From the NCBI RefSeq assembly GCF_947179515.1, contig NC_067473.1, positions 77,302,936-77,366,935 of the forward strand: a stretch of 64,000 bases of DNA, given 5' to 3'. The notes under the pieces are model-generated. The model was not told the origin of the DNA. It did no database searches and worked only from the letters and a program-made list of their open reading frames with translations. This DNA comes from Apodemus sylvaticus (lineage: Eukaryota > Chordata > Mammalia > Rodentia > Muridae). Below are positions 44,835-54,930 of the stretch, piece by piece. The position numbers were made by a program, and so were the translations under genes. How positions within the stretch are numbered: position 1 is the first letter of the stretch; each line of letters starts with the position of its first letter.

Positions 44835-45022
44835 TAGCTAACATTTATGAAGTCTTAATATGTGTTAGACAGCTTCTAATTGTTTTATATGTGCTAACTC
44901 ATTTAATCCTTACTGGCGCCATTTTATGGACGAGGAAGCAGAGTTTGAAGTAATTGTAGACACTCTCTTGCCACCACACAGCTAGTAAAGTGAGTGGCGA
45001 AGCTGGAGTTAGAAAGCAGGCA
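44835..45022 (+). mobile_element. MIR SINE
   Basis: gctaacatttatgaagtctt, then ccattttatggacgaggaag, then cacacagctagtaaagtgag: a nearly complete MIR. Confidence 0.85.
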
Positions 45023-45061
45023 GGGCGCTTTGGGCTTTTGTTCTCACCTGTTATTCTAGAT

Positions 45062-45079
45062 TTCCACTAGATGGCCATT
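45062..45079 (+). promoter_or_regulatory. candidate CTCF site
   Basis: ttccactagatggccatt: CCACTAGATGGC agrees closely with the CTCF core. This is the best match I see in the window. Confidence 0.45.
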
Positions 45080-45182
45080 AAAGCAATTAGCGTACATTGT
45101 TTTAAGGTGAGTAGCCTCACAAACTAAGGCCTTGTATCATTCCATATGCAGCTAGAGAGGCTGAGCAGGAAATTATGGATTT

Positions 45183-45282
45183 GCCTCTCTCTCTCTCTCT
45201 CTCTCTCTCGCTCTCTCGCTCTCTCGCTCACTCGCTCTCTCGCTCACTCGCTCACTCGCTCTCTCGCTCTCTCGCTCACTAT
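45183..45282. repeat. (CT)n/(CTCTCG)n/(CTCACTCG)n compound microsatellite
   Basis: CT run passing into CTCTCG and CTCACTCG units with about a dozen CpGs in 75 bp. It abuts the A-rich tail side of the next B2. Confidence 0.95.
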
Positions 45283-45449
45283 TTATTTAATGTATATGAG
45301 CACACTGTAGCTGTTGTCAGACACACCAGAAAAGGGCATCAGATCCCATTACAGATGGTTGTGAGCCACCACGTAGTTGCTGGGAATTGAACTCAGGACC
45401 TCTGGAAGAGCAGTCAGTGCTCGTAATCACTCGGCCATCTCTCCAGCCG
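45283..45449 (-). mobile_element. B2 SINE
   Basis: tatttatttaatgtatatga to cggccatctctccagcc. Confidence 0.94.
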
Positions 45450-45597
45450 GCCATTGTATGGCGCTGTAACTGGCATGTAGGGAAAGAGCACACTTGGTGG
45501 GGTTCCATGGGCACCATTCCCATCATGCTATCATGCTCTCTGCTACTTTTCACTTTGAGAGCGATGTTGAGGAATATGTGTCTCAGACACAGTAGAG

Positions 45598-45613
45598 TGA
45601 GGTCATGACCTCA
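45598..45613. promoter_or_regulatory. perfect palindromic nuclear receptor site
   Basis: TGAGGTCATGACCTCA is a perfect 16-bp palindrome containing AGGTCA and its inverse with no spacer (IR0), the classical thyroid/retinoid palindromic element. It is in single-copy DNA. Binding is inferred from the motif only. Confidence 0.4.
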
Positions 45614-45659
45614 CAAGGTATGTGTGGGCAGGTATATACAAGACCTTGAACTTGCAGTT

Positions 45660-45850
45660 GTGCCCATTACAGGGCGCTGCTAACTCTTTCATCTCATTAC
45701 ATCTTCAGAACAGCTCCAGAGGCAAGCCTTTGGTATTTAGCAGCTGCATCCTAGGTCTAACACCTTGCAGCTTTGGGTGGTCCAAGGTCATTGTCTGGGA
45801 AGTGCCAGAGCGGAGGGTCAAACTTAGGTCTGGTTTGCAAATGCATCCTC
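45660..45850 (+). mobile_element. possible MIR fragment with CTCF-like motif
   Basis: atctcattacatcttcagaa, ggtccaaggtcattgtctgg and cagagcggagggtcaaactt resemble an eroded MIR. cccattacagggcgctg at 45663-45679 is a weak CTCF-like match. Confidence 0.35.
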
Positions 45851-46008
45851 TTGCATATTAATGCAGCTACAGCCTGATTTCCATCTCCTTCGCCATCCCT
45901 GGGACCTGTCTCTCCCCCTGAACTCAGCCCAGACTCTAGGTAAGACCTGCATGCTCTTCTGTTGGATTAGAAGATATTACAATCTATATCTATACAGAAA
46001 GTGGATTT

Positions 46009-46145
46009 GTGCTGGGCAGTGGCGATGTATGTCTTTAATCCCAGCACTCAGGAGGCCGAGGCAGGCAGATCTCTGAGTTTGAGACCAGCCTGGTCTACAG
46101 AGAGAGTTCTAGGACAGCCAGTGCTACACAGAGAAGCCCTGTCTT
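46009..46145 (+). mobile_element. B1 SINE, split by a B2
   Basis: gctgggcagtggcgatgtat to agaagccctgtctt; its tail continues at 46302-46345 beyond the B2 insertion. Confidence 0.93.
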
Positions 46146-46301
46146 TTTTTTTTAAAAAAAGATTTATTTATTTATTTTATATATATGAGTACACTGTAGC
46201 TGTACAGATGGTTGTGAGCCACCATGTGGTTGCTGGGATTTGAACTCAGGACCTTTGGAAGAACAGTCAGTGCTCTTAACCACTGAGCCATCTCTCCAGG
46301 C
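46146..46301 (-). mobile_element. B2 SINE nested in a B1
   Basis: Reverse B2 flanked by the 15-bp duplication gagaagccctgtctt (46131-46145 and 46302-46316). About 40-50 bp of the B2 middle is missing. Confidence 0.95.
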
Positions 46302-46386
46302 GAGAAGCCCTGTCTTAAAAAAACAAAAATGTAAACAAAAAACCAAACCAAACCAAACCAAACAAACCAAACACACATACACACAC

Positions 46387-46440
46387 ACAAGAAAGAAAAG
46401 AAAAGAAAGAAAGGAAAGGAGGGAGGGAGAGAGGAAGGGA

Positions 46441-46477
<37 letters not shown>
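46387..46477. repeat. purine-rich (GAAA/GGGA/GA)n repeat
   Basis: AAGAAAG units, then GGGA, then a GA run. Confidence 0.93.
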
Positions 46478-46478
<1 letters not shown>

Positions 46479-46514
46479 ATTTGCGGCTACTGAAAGTAAA
46501 ACTTGTAGTTTACA

Positions 46515-46695
46515 CCAGGCGGTGGTGGCGCACGCCTGTAATCCCAGCACTTGGGAGGCAGAGGTAGGCGGATTTCTGAGTTCGAGGCCAGCCTGGTCTA
46601 CAGAGTGAGTTCCAGGACAGCCAGGGCTGCACAGAGAAACCCTGTCTCCAAAAAACAAAAAACAAACAAACAAACAAACAAACAAAAAAACCAAA
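46515..46695 (+). mobile_element. young B1 SINE with 17-bp target site duplication
   Basis: ccaggcggtggtggcgcacg to gagaaaccctgtctccaaaa, (CAAA)n tail. The duplication aaaacttgtagtttaca lies at 46498-46514 and 46696-46712. Confidence 0.97.
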
Positions 46696-46717
46696 AAAAC
46701 TTGTAGTTTACAAGCAA

Positions 46718-46865
46718 AGTTGTCCAGAATTTCCCTCTTACTGTCTGTGTGATTTCAGGCAAGTGGGTTAATGTCTTTGTGCCTCACTTTTCTCATTTGT
46801 TAAGTGGGGAGACCTGTCACTCTCTCTGTATGTTGTTGTAATATTTAAATGGCAGTATGTAGGAC
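46718..46865 (+). mobile_element. MIR SINE fragment
   Basis: gtgtgatttcaggcaagtgg, then gtgcctcacttttctcattt and gttaagtggggag. Confidence 0.8.
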
Positions 46866-47066
46866 TGGAGTCTTTTGCAGAACACCCAAGTTCCATTGCT
46901 CTCACCCATGTGACTGCTTACAACCAATCATCTGTAAGTCCAGTCCTAGGGAACTTAATGCTGTCTTCTTCTGGTCTCCATGGGCACCAGGTGTGCACAT
47001 CATGAACAGATATACATAGAGGCAAACAATCATATACATACGCACACACACACACACACACACATG
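46866..47066 (+). mobile_element. B3-type SINE with (AC)n end
   Basis: ggactggagtcttttgcaga, ttcttctggtctccatgggc, AC run at 47042-47064. Confidence 0.7.
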
Positions 47067-47154
47067 CATATATATAATATCTAAAAAGTAAAATAAAGTA
47101 AGCTAAATGAAAGTATATGAATTATGTTCTTAGCTGAGATCCAAGACACATTGT

Positions 47155-47550
47155 TAAAGTTAGGTCTGGTCCCAGAAATAAGACTCCCAGCTCTGTGCTC
47201 CCAGAAATAAGACTCAGACTCAATATATATTTATAAATACCTTGGCCACATAGCTAGGCTCTTCTTTGAGTAGATATAACTTAAGATAGCTCATTTATTC
47301 TAGCCTTCATTCTGCCGTGTGGCTGGCTACCCATGCTCAGGTACCATGTGTCCTTCTTGTCACATCTTCCTAGTGATTCTCCTGCCTGGCTCTCTCCCAG
47401 AATCCTTTCTCTGCCCGGATGTCCCACCTCCCATTTCCTGCCTAAGCCATAGGCTTTTTAACTGACAGATGATGCATCCATATAATACACTCTCTACAAT
47501 ATGGCCTTTGTCCTTTCCATTGCTTGTACCAGCAATAGAAGGGCAGGTCA
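47155..47550. mobile_element. possible solo LTR-like rodent repeat
   Basis: Contains cccagaaataagactcagac, then a C/T-rich section with cctcccatttcctgcctaag and ttttaactgacagatgatgc, which resembles rodent LTR sequence. No family assigned; no coding region. Confidence 0.3.
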
Positions 47551-47572
47551 AATATAGACAAAAGTCGTTGGG

Positions 47573-47760
47573 TGCTGGAGAGATGGCTCAGCAGTTAAGA
47601 GCACTGACTGCTCTTCCAGAGGACCTGAGTTCAATGTCCAGCAACCACATCTGCAATGGGATCTGCTCACAACCATCTGCAATGGGATCTGATGCCCTCT
47701 TCTGTTGTGTCTGGAGATAGCTACAGAGTGCTCATATACATTAAATAAATACTATTAAGA
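47573..47760 (+). mobile_element. B2 SINE with internal duplication
   Basis: gctggagagatggctcagca to taaataaatactatta. The segment atctgcaatgggatctg occurs twice. Flanks share agacaaaagt. Confidence 0.93.
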
Positions 47761-48484
47761 CAAAAGTTGTCTTCTGTGGCAGTTAATCTGGTTCCCCAGT
47801 TGCCAAAGGGCCACATTTAGCATTAAGATAGGGACTGGACAGGAACATTACTACCTGTAGATGTATTCCAACCCTTCACTTAGAGCCTAACTCTAGAGCA
47901 GAGTTAAATCTGGAACTTGGGTGCCTTTTGGCCCTTCCCGTGACTATTTTTATAACAGTGACATTTCTTTCCTCTTCCGATTCTTTCCAAGAACAGTAAG
48001 GCCCAAGAACAGGATAATTAGGAAAGCGTTCCGAAGTGGACACGTTGCCAGCAGTGGAGATTACAAAACAACCTCAGGCCAGTTGTAGCCGCAGCCTGGA
48101 TCTGCAGCATGCTTGCTTCATGTGTATATTCTCAATCATTAGCAGCATCTTGCCGCTGTCTGCCTTTTCTTGTGTGTTTGTCAGCATTGGTAGGTCTTAA
48201 GGATGAGTCAGGGACCAAGAATAACTCATTCATTCTGTGGAATCCACTGGAAAAAACCTGCTATTTTTGCTCCATGTGAAGTTTGAGTCTTTGTTCCGAG
48301 TCATAGCTGTGAGATGATGTTGCCTAAGACTCCTGACCTGTCCAAACCTTGGCTTCTGAAACCGGTCACTGAAAAGAACAATCCTCTACTGTCCTGCTTC
48401 ACTGGAGGAGGCCTGGGGTTGGGAAAAGAGAGTATAGGCGGGGAAGGCAGCCTGCATCTCAGAAAAGAGATGAATAGAGCGGAG
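47761..48484. other. single-copy intergenic DNA
   Basis: Nothing recognised. Confidence 0.4.
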
Positions 48485-48607
48485 TACGGGCCACATGCAT
48501 TTAATCCCAGCATTCAGGATGCATTTGGGATGCAGAAGCAGGCAGGTCTCTGAGGTTAGTCTGGTCCGCAGAGTGGGTTTCAGAACAGGGATATCATCTT
48601 GAAAAGC

Positions 48608-48660
<53 letters not shown>

Positions 48661-48790
48661 GCATATAATCTCATCACTCGGGTGGTAGAGGTAGGCATAT
48701 CTCTGTGACTTCAAGGCCAGTCTGGTCCACAGAGCTGAGTTCCAGAGCAGTTATACAGAAAAAGTCTGTCTCAAAAAAAAAAAAAAAAGA
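48485..48790 (+). mobile_element. two B1 SINEs separated by a (GA)n run
   Basis: B1 at 48485-48606 (tttaatcccagcattcagga), GA run at 48609-48657, second B1 at 48660-48790 (ataatctcatcactcgggtg) with poly(A). Confidence 0.85.
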
Positions 48791-48849
48791 CATACAAACA
48801 GACAGATAGATAGATAGTTAAAAGAAAAAAATATGAAAATGTCAGGAGA

Positions 48850-48930
48850 CCTAACGTCCTTCAGCAAATGTTTAATCTCTCTGGAACTATTTCTTTACCT
48901 GTAAAGTAGGAATATAAAATAGATTTTAGA
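48850..48930 (+). mobile_element. MIR SINE fragment
   Basis: aatctctctggaactatttc followed by tttacctgtaaagtaggaat. Confidence 0.6.
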
Positions 48931-48944
48931 GCTTGCTTGTTTGC

Positions 48945-49150
48945 CTGCCTTCCTTCCTTCCTTCCTTCCTTCCTTCCTTCCTTCCTTCCTTCCTTCCTTC
49001 CTCTCTTTTCTTCAAGACAGTTTCTCTGTGTGGCCCTGGCTGTTTGGAACTTGCTCTATAGACTAAATTGGCCTTGAACTTAGAAATCCACCTGTCTCAG
49101 CATCCCCAAGTGCTGGGAATAAAGGGGCGGACCACCACCACAGCCAGATA
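48945..49150 (-). mobile_element. (TTCC)n and B1 SINE
   Basis: TTCC run at 48951-49001, then reverse B1 at 49010-49150 (caagacagtttctctgtgtg, gtgctgggaataaagggg). Confidence 0.9.
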
Positions 49151-49224
49151 GATGTCAGAATTTTCTATTTGATAAATCTCTTGTAACAACTGCAATAGTG
49201 GTTGAGAAAAATCTACATGAATGT

Positions 49225-49455
49225 GATTACATTTAATTTTTAGTTTCGATTCATGTCTGTAGGTGCTTGGCCTGCAAGTATGTCTGTGTACCATTTGTGT
49301 GCCTGGTACCTGGAGAGGCCAGAGGAGGGCATCAGATCCCCTGCAGCTGGAGTCAAAATGGTTGCGAGCTGCCATGTGGGTGCTGGGTATAGACCCCTGC
49401 TTCTCTGAAAGAACAGCCAGTGCTTGTAACCACAGAACCATCTCTCTAGCTCTGT
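49225..49455 (-). mobile_element. B3-type SINE
   Basis: ctggagaggccagaggaggg, gccatgtgggtgctgggtat, ccatctctctagc. Confidence 0.85.
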
Positions 49456-49457
49456 TT

Positions 49458-49760
49458 TTATGTTTTGAGACAGGTTCTCATAACGTAAGCCTAGCTGTCT
49501 GGAACTTGCTATGTAGACTAGGCTGGTCTTAAACTCTCCAGAGATCGGGAATTCTGGGACTAATGGTTTACACTACCACGACTACCTTGATGGAGGATTT
49601 TGTTTGTTTGTTTGCTTTGGGATGCTTTTTGGAGACAAGATCTTACTATGTAGCTCTGGATGACTGAAACTCATTGTGTAGATCAAGTTGGCCTCAAACT
49701 CAGAGACCTGCTGACTGTTTCCAGAATGCTGAAAGAAAGCACGAGTACCATCATTTCGGT
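49458..49760 (-). mobile_element. two B1 SINEs in tandem
   Basis: 49458-49588 (gagacaggttctcataacgt) and 49595-49757 (gagacaagatcttactatgt), both reverse. Confidence 0.8.
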
Positions 49761-50014
49761 TTAGTTTTATTGTTACTGATATTACTGTTATTATTGACAT
49801 TTTGTACTTGAACAAGAACCTAGAAGCTTACACATGCTAAACTTGCTGTCTGCCAGAACCTAACTCCCAGTCCTGTTCACAGCCACTCATACTGTCCGCT
49901 CTAACCATGGTGAAATCCAGTATTTTTTAAGATCAAAGGAAGGTGGAGGCTAGGTTGCTGCCAGGCAGTAGGAGGAGCCAGGCCCCTGGTAGCACTCCCT
50001 TGGATTTAGCTCTC

Positions 50015-50200
50015 ACCCTGCTTTAGCTGGCTGTGTGTTCCTGAGCGAGCCTTTAACCCCTCTTTGACTCAGCTCCTCCCTCTATAGAGCTGGCAGGATG
50101 ACAATCTTAGTAAGCTGGTGGGGCTCTGAGAACTGAGTAGCTTATATGCACAGCATCTAGAGCAGCATCCAGTTCCTAGAAGGCACAGTTATTCCTTATT
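50015..50200 (+). mobile_element. MIR SINE fragment
   Basis: gctggctgtgtgttcctgag, ctcctccctctatagagctg. Confidence 0.55.
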
Positions 50201-50425
50201 CTTCGGTCATCTTGGTGGTACCTTAGGCCCAGGCTACCTAATCTATTAAACTCACTATACCCTTAACTTATCAAACAACAGCTTACATGTATGTGTGTTT
50301 AGAAAAAAAATCTGACGATGACAATATATATATACACATACACATATGCATATAGTGTGTCAGCTTTTTAGGGCTCCTCTAAAGATGCTTGATTTAGGCC
50401 TAAACTAACATCTTAGAAATAATCC

Positions 50426-50640
50426 TGGGCTGGAGAGATGACTCAGCGGTTAAGAGCACTGACTGCTCTTCCAGAGGTTCTGAGTTCAATTCCCAGCAAC
50501 CACATGGTGGCTCACAACCATCTGTAATGGGATCCGATGCCCTCTTCTGGTATGTCTGAAGACAGCTATAGTGTACTTGCACACACACACACACAATGTA
50601 TATTATCTTTTTATTATACATATATATGTATAATAAAAAA
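50426..50640 (+). mobile_element. B2 SINE
   Basis: gggctggagagatgactcag, gatgccctcttctggtatgt; the tail holds (CA)n and (TA)n. Confidence 0.96.
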
Positions 50641-50642
50641 AA

Positions 50643-50845
50643 ATGGGCTGGTGAGATGGCTCAGCGGTTAAGACACTGACTGCTCTCCGGAAGTTCCTGA
50701 GTTCAAATCCCAGCAACCACATGGTGGCTCACAACAATCCTTAATGAGATTTGATACCTTCTTCTGGTATGTCTGAGGACTGCTACAGGGTACTCACATA
50801 TAACAATAAATAATTTTAAAAAAAAAGAAAAAGAAAGAACTAGTC
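50643..50845 (+). mobile_element. B2 SINE, tandem neighbour
   Basis: gggctggtgagatggctcag to aataaataattttaaaaaaa. Separate insertion right after the previous B2. Confidence 0.95.
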
Positions 50846-50998
50846 CCAAAGGCTTATAGCTCAGCAGTGAAACTGTGACTTCATCCCCAGTGAAGGGTAG
50901 AGAGTAAAATACCTTTTTTTTGTTGCTCTTTTGTTTGTGAGCTAGTATCTCCTGTAGCTTAGGATGATCTTGAACTCAGTGTTGTGTGTATTATGAAC

Positions 50999-51043
50999 AT
51001 ACACACGCACACACACACACACACGCACACACACACACACACA
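50999..51043. repeat. (CA)n microsatellite
   Basis: CA run with two CGCA interruptions. Confidence 0.95.
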
Positions 51044-51077
51044 AGACACATAATCTTTTATCACACTTATTATTATT

Positions 51078-51272
51078 TTACTTTTAAATTTTAGTTTATC
51101 CGTGTGGATATTTTTTAGGCATGGATATCTGTAAATACCCAAAGAGAGCATCAGACCCCCTGGAAGCAGAGTTACAGTGGACTGTAAACTGCCATGTGGG
51201 TGCTGGGAATAGAACCCAGTCCTCTGGAAGAGCAGCCAGTGCTCCCAAGCCCTGAGCCTCTCTCCATCCCGT
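51078..51272 (-). mobile_element. B3-type SINE
   Basis: gccatgtgggtgctgggaat, gcctctctccatcc. Confidence 0.85.
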
Positions 51273-51284
51273 CATATTGAGAAT

Positions 51285-51418
51285 GACTTTAAGCCTCTGA
51301 TCTGCCTGCCTCCCCTCCTGGGTGCTGGGGTTGCCTCACCCCATTTATACCATGCTGGTGGTGAACCTCATGCTCGCCAGGCGTGCATTCTGCCAGCTGA
51401 GCTGCCTCCCCAACCAGG
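51285..51418 (-). mobile_element. B1/B4-like SINE fragment
   Basis: tctgatctgcctgcctcccc, then gcattctgccagctgagctg (reverse ID-type end). Confidence 0.55.
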
Positions 51419-51608
51419 CACGTTGGTGAACTCAGGCCTGAGATGCTGCACGCAGGAGGTACTTGCAAAGCCACCCCCCTCGAGGATTAATATGCTCATC
51501 ACTTTTAGGAGTCTCTAGAAAACCCGTTTCTGTACCCTCTCCTTCCTTGTCCCCAGTAACTTCCAAGGCCTTTATTCCCATTCTGTCTGTGTCAAGAGTT
51601 ACTTGGAA

Positions 51609-51765
51609 GCTGGTCGGTGGTGGTGCATGCTTTTAATTCCAGCACTCAGCATGTAGAGGCAGGTGGATCTCTGAGTTGGAGACCAGCTTAATCTACAGAG
51701 TGAGTTCCAGGACAGCCAGGGCTACACAGAGAAACCTTGTCTTCAAAAATGAAACGACAAAAAAA
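51609..51765 (+). mobile_element. B1 SINE
   Basis: ttaattccagcactcagcat, gggctacacagagaaacctt. Confidence 0.92.
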
Positions 51766-53814
51766 ATAAAGTATGCTTAAAAAGAAAAAAAATGAAATGA
51801 CAAAACAAAGAAAGCAAACAACAAAGGAGCTACTTAGAAGTGATAAAGACTGGGGGTACTCAGATATGCACACACGCGTATGTGTGCGCAACCTTTAAGG
51901 CACTCTTAACAACCCATCTCAGGCAAAGGACCACAGAAAAGATGAAACCCACAGAGCAGCAGTTTTTTTAATCTTGAATATGCTTTGAGGGGCTTGTTAA
52001 AACACGTTACTGAACCCAGTCTAAGAATTTTTGACTCAGTAGATCCCAGAATGGAATTCCCAGACGCTGTAGAGACCACACTTCAAGAGCTCTGTCTAGG
52101 TGAACCTGAGAAGGGTTGCTTGTTGATCAGTGCACCTCAAAACTAAGTGAGGAAAAAGTTGCCCAAGACTTGTAGGCAAAGCAATATCCAGAGACTCCAC
52201 AGCCCCGGGGCGGCGTGAGTCACATCAAGTGGAACAGTGCTCTGACTGCACTGAATGAATATACTGCTGACAAGTGAAAATTATAACGACTTCTATAACT
52301 GTATGCTACGGTTCTTATGGGAGTGGGGGTATTTCTGCGTTGGTTCTCAAATGACAGGGGAGGAGGCAGGGTGGCATAAGAGAGCTAGGTCCAGTTCCCC
52401 ACCTGTGGTTAATTACCAGTCCTTGGAACTGAGACTATGTGGGCGGAGACCTCGCGTCCAGCTCTCCTGGAGGTCTAAGCCCAGGACAGACGCACCGGGA
52501 GTGAGACTCACTACTGTGCCATGACCAACTGACCTCTATCTATGCAGGATTCGCATGCCTGTAGTGGCAGAGCCCTGGCATTTGAGCTAGCAAGGATGCT
52601 GCTAGGAGATGCGACTTCCGCCTCTGACGATCGGCAGTGGGGGGCGCACCAAGACAGCAGTTCGTGAGCGGTGCTTTGTCACCGCGGCAGAGAGGGGCGG
52701 AGGATACAGGACCCGACTGCAAAGACCGGATGGGACGCCTGACTGGCTCTCAGCTTGAAAGGGACATTTAGGGGATTGTGCAGCTGCACCTGGTACCGCT
52801 GTAATGGTGAACGGAAGGGATATAGACGCCATGACGAGTCAGCCTGAGCGCACAGTACTCGCCTAGCCCGCAGTGCTTGTTTTCTGAGCTGACATCACTT
52901 CCACGTCTCCCTCGCTGCTATAATCTGATTCACCCTCAGTGTCCCGCGGTGGGTCGCAGCACCTGCACACCCTCCCATATTCACTGCCAGATTCCTGGGC
53001 TGGGAGCGCACAGTTTTTCTATGTCGCGGCACCCTGTGGGCCTTCCAGCGGGTTAACTATTCTTTCTGTAGTGTCGGATCCTCTGATCCCTTAAAAGCCG
53101 CAGCCACCCAGCCAGTTCGGGAAGGGTGGTCCTTGTCCAGATCTTTCGATACCCGAAGCATCTTGACTGTCTGAATGTTAAGGAACGTGACATAGTTACG
53201 GGTCCTTGAGGGCACAGGGAAAATGGCCTAATCTGGTTTTTGGAAGCTTCTCGACTTAAGTTAAAATCATTCATTTCACTTCCAGCCCCTTAGATCCCCT
53301 CAATCTCTCTGAGACCATTTTTCCTCTTCTTACCGGCACCGCAAAGCTTGATTAGCTGGCTTGGGAGCAGGTCTCTATGAAAGTCAGCTTCCACAGATCC
53401 TCAAACCAAGGAGATGTTCCGCTGCACAGAGCAGCTGGACCTCCTGTCCTGGACAGCCTAAGAAGTGCAGGGCTAGTTTTCCCACCCAGCTATCTCCGGG
53501 GTGGGGGGGTGGGGGGCTGGATGTCTGGCTGCATGTATCTCCTATCTGGGACAAAGGACTGAGAGAGAGGAAGGGGGTGTCAACATCCTCTGAGGCTTGG
53601 GGTCCAGAGAAGACAGAGAGACCAGCACTCATGGAATCCGTTAGGGTCAATTCAGATTCCTTGCAGATTCTTAGTCTGATATTCCGGTGGGCCTCCCTCT
53701 TATTACCCTCAGTGAACTGCATGAACAGGGCGAGGACACCGTGTGGGAAAGTTCGAGCTGACTCAAGTCCTTCAGCACATGGAAAGGCTTGCCTTTGGAG
53801 AAAACTGTAGAAAG
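51766..53814. other. single-copy intergenic DNA, start of the Evx1-side repeat-poor zone
   Basis: No SINEs recognised. A small CpG cluster (about 13 CpG) lies at 52,600-52,740 with a CTCF-like motif; a G-rich run occurs at 53,500-53,516. Confidence 0.45.
52631..52649 (+). promoter_or_regulatory. candidate CTCF site
   Basis: ggcagtggggggcgcac resembles the CTCF core (CAGTAGGGGGCGC). It lies in a CpG-dense patch at the border between repeat-rich and repeat-poor DNA. Confidence 0.35.
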
Positions 53815-54080
53815 CAGAGCAGGCACTGGGTATGGGGGCACATGCATAAAGTCCCAGAGGTAGAGAGAGACTCAGTCGGGCTCAGCCTGAACTCTGGCAG
53901 AACTTCCAGTCCTATCAGCCTAGGTTACACAGCCAGACACTTATCTCACCCGCGTACCCCTATGTAAAGTACAAAGCAATAGATCTGGGTTATGTCCTGG
54001 TGGCAAAGTGCCTGATTAGCATGTACAAAGCCCCAGGTTCTGGCTGCAGAGTCAGACTAAAACCCAATCCAACAAAAACA
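53815..54080 (+). mobile_element. old B4-like SINE (B1-like plus ID-like parts)
   Basis: B1-like gggggcacatgcataaagtc, then ID-like tggtggcaaagtgcctgatt and acaaagccccaggttct. Confidence 0.5.
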
Positions 54081-54178
54081 GAGAGAACCCATCCCTGAGG
54101 CTGGGAAAGGAATTCCTGCTGTAATATAGGGTGTGGTAATAGCCAGGCGGCTCTTGTCTTTATTCAAAAGATGACCAG

Positions 54179-54362
54179 CAGCCGGGCGGTGGTGGTGCAC
54201 ACCTTTAATCTCAGCACTTGGGAGGCAGAGGCAGGCAGATTTCTGAGTTGAGGCCAGCCTGGTCTACAGAGTGAGTTCCAGGACAGCCAGGGCTATACAG
54301 AGAAACCCTGTCTCAAAAAACTAAAACCAGAACCAAAACCAAAACCAAAACCAACAACAACA
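54179..54362 (+). mobile_element. young B1 SINE
   Basis: agccgggcggtggtggtgca to gagaaaccctgtctcaaaaa with an (AACCAA)n tail. It is isolated in the repeat-poor zone. Confidence 0.96.
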
Positions 54363-54811
54363 AAAAATTACCAGCCCGAGTCAAGTCCTGCATCCCTTTT
54401 AGGGATGCTCTAGCCAGACATCCTTTCTGATGCAGGACCAGAACATGGAGGTTTCCAGTGGAGGACGTGCAGGCCAGGCCACATGCATAAGCAAGCCTGG
54501 CCAGCCACTTAGGTTCTGTCCTTTGGCCCACACAACAATCAGGGCAGCTTGGGGGAGGAAGCTGCTATGTAGTGAAAGGAAAAATCAAACAAAAAATAAA
54601 AATTAAACAACAACAACAACAACCTTAGGTAAACATATATATCCCTAAAAATGAATTTAGGCCACTTTTCTTGGACTCTGGTGGCTCTAAAGAGCTTATG
54701 CAGGGAGAGAAATACTGGAAATTGAAGGACCTCTGTGAATTTTTCTAGAAAAAGGATAGCCAGATGTCTAAGGGTATAGAATTCCTAAGAGGTTAAGAGC
54801 GTCTGGGTCCT

Positions 54812-54930
54812 TGGTTGGGTGTGTCGAGAGGCAATATGCCTGTAAATTCTAGCCCCAGGGGAGGCTGAGGCAGGACAGCACCTGTGAGTTTGGATTAGGT
54901 GACTGTGGTCTTGCCTCTTAAAAACATAGG
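54812..54930 (+). mobile_element. possible old B1-like SINE
   Basis: tgcctgtaaattctagcccc, aggggaggctgaggcaggac. Confidence 0.45.
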
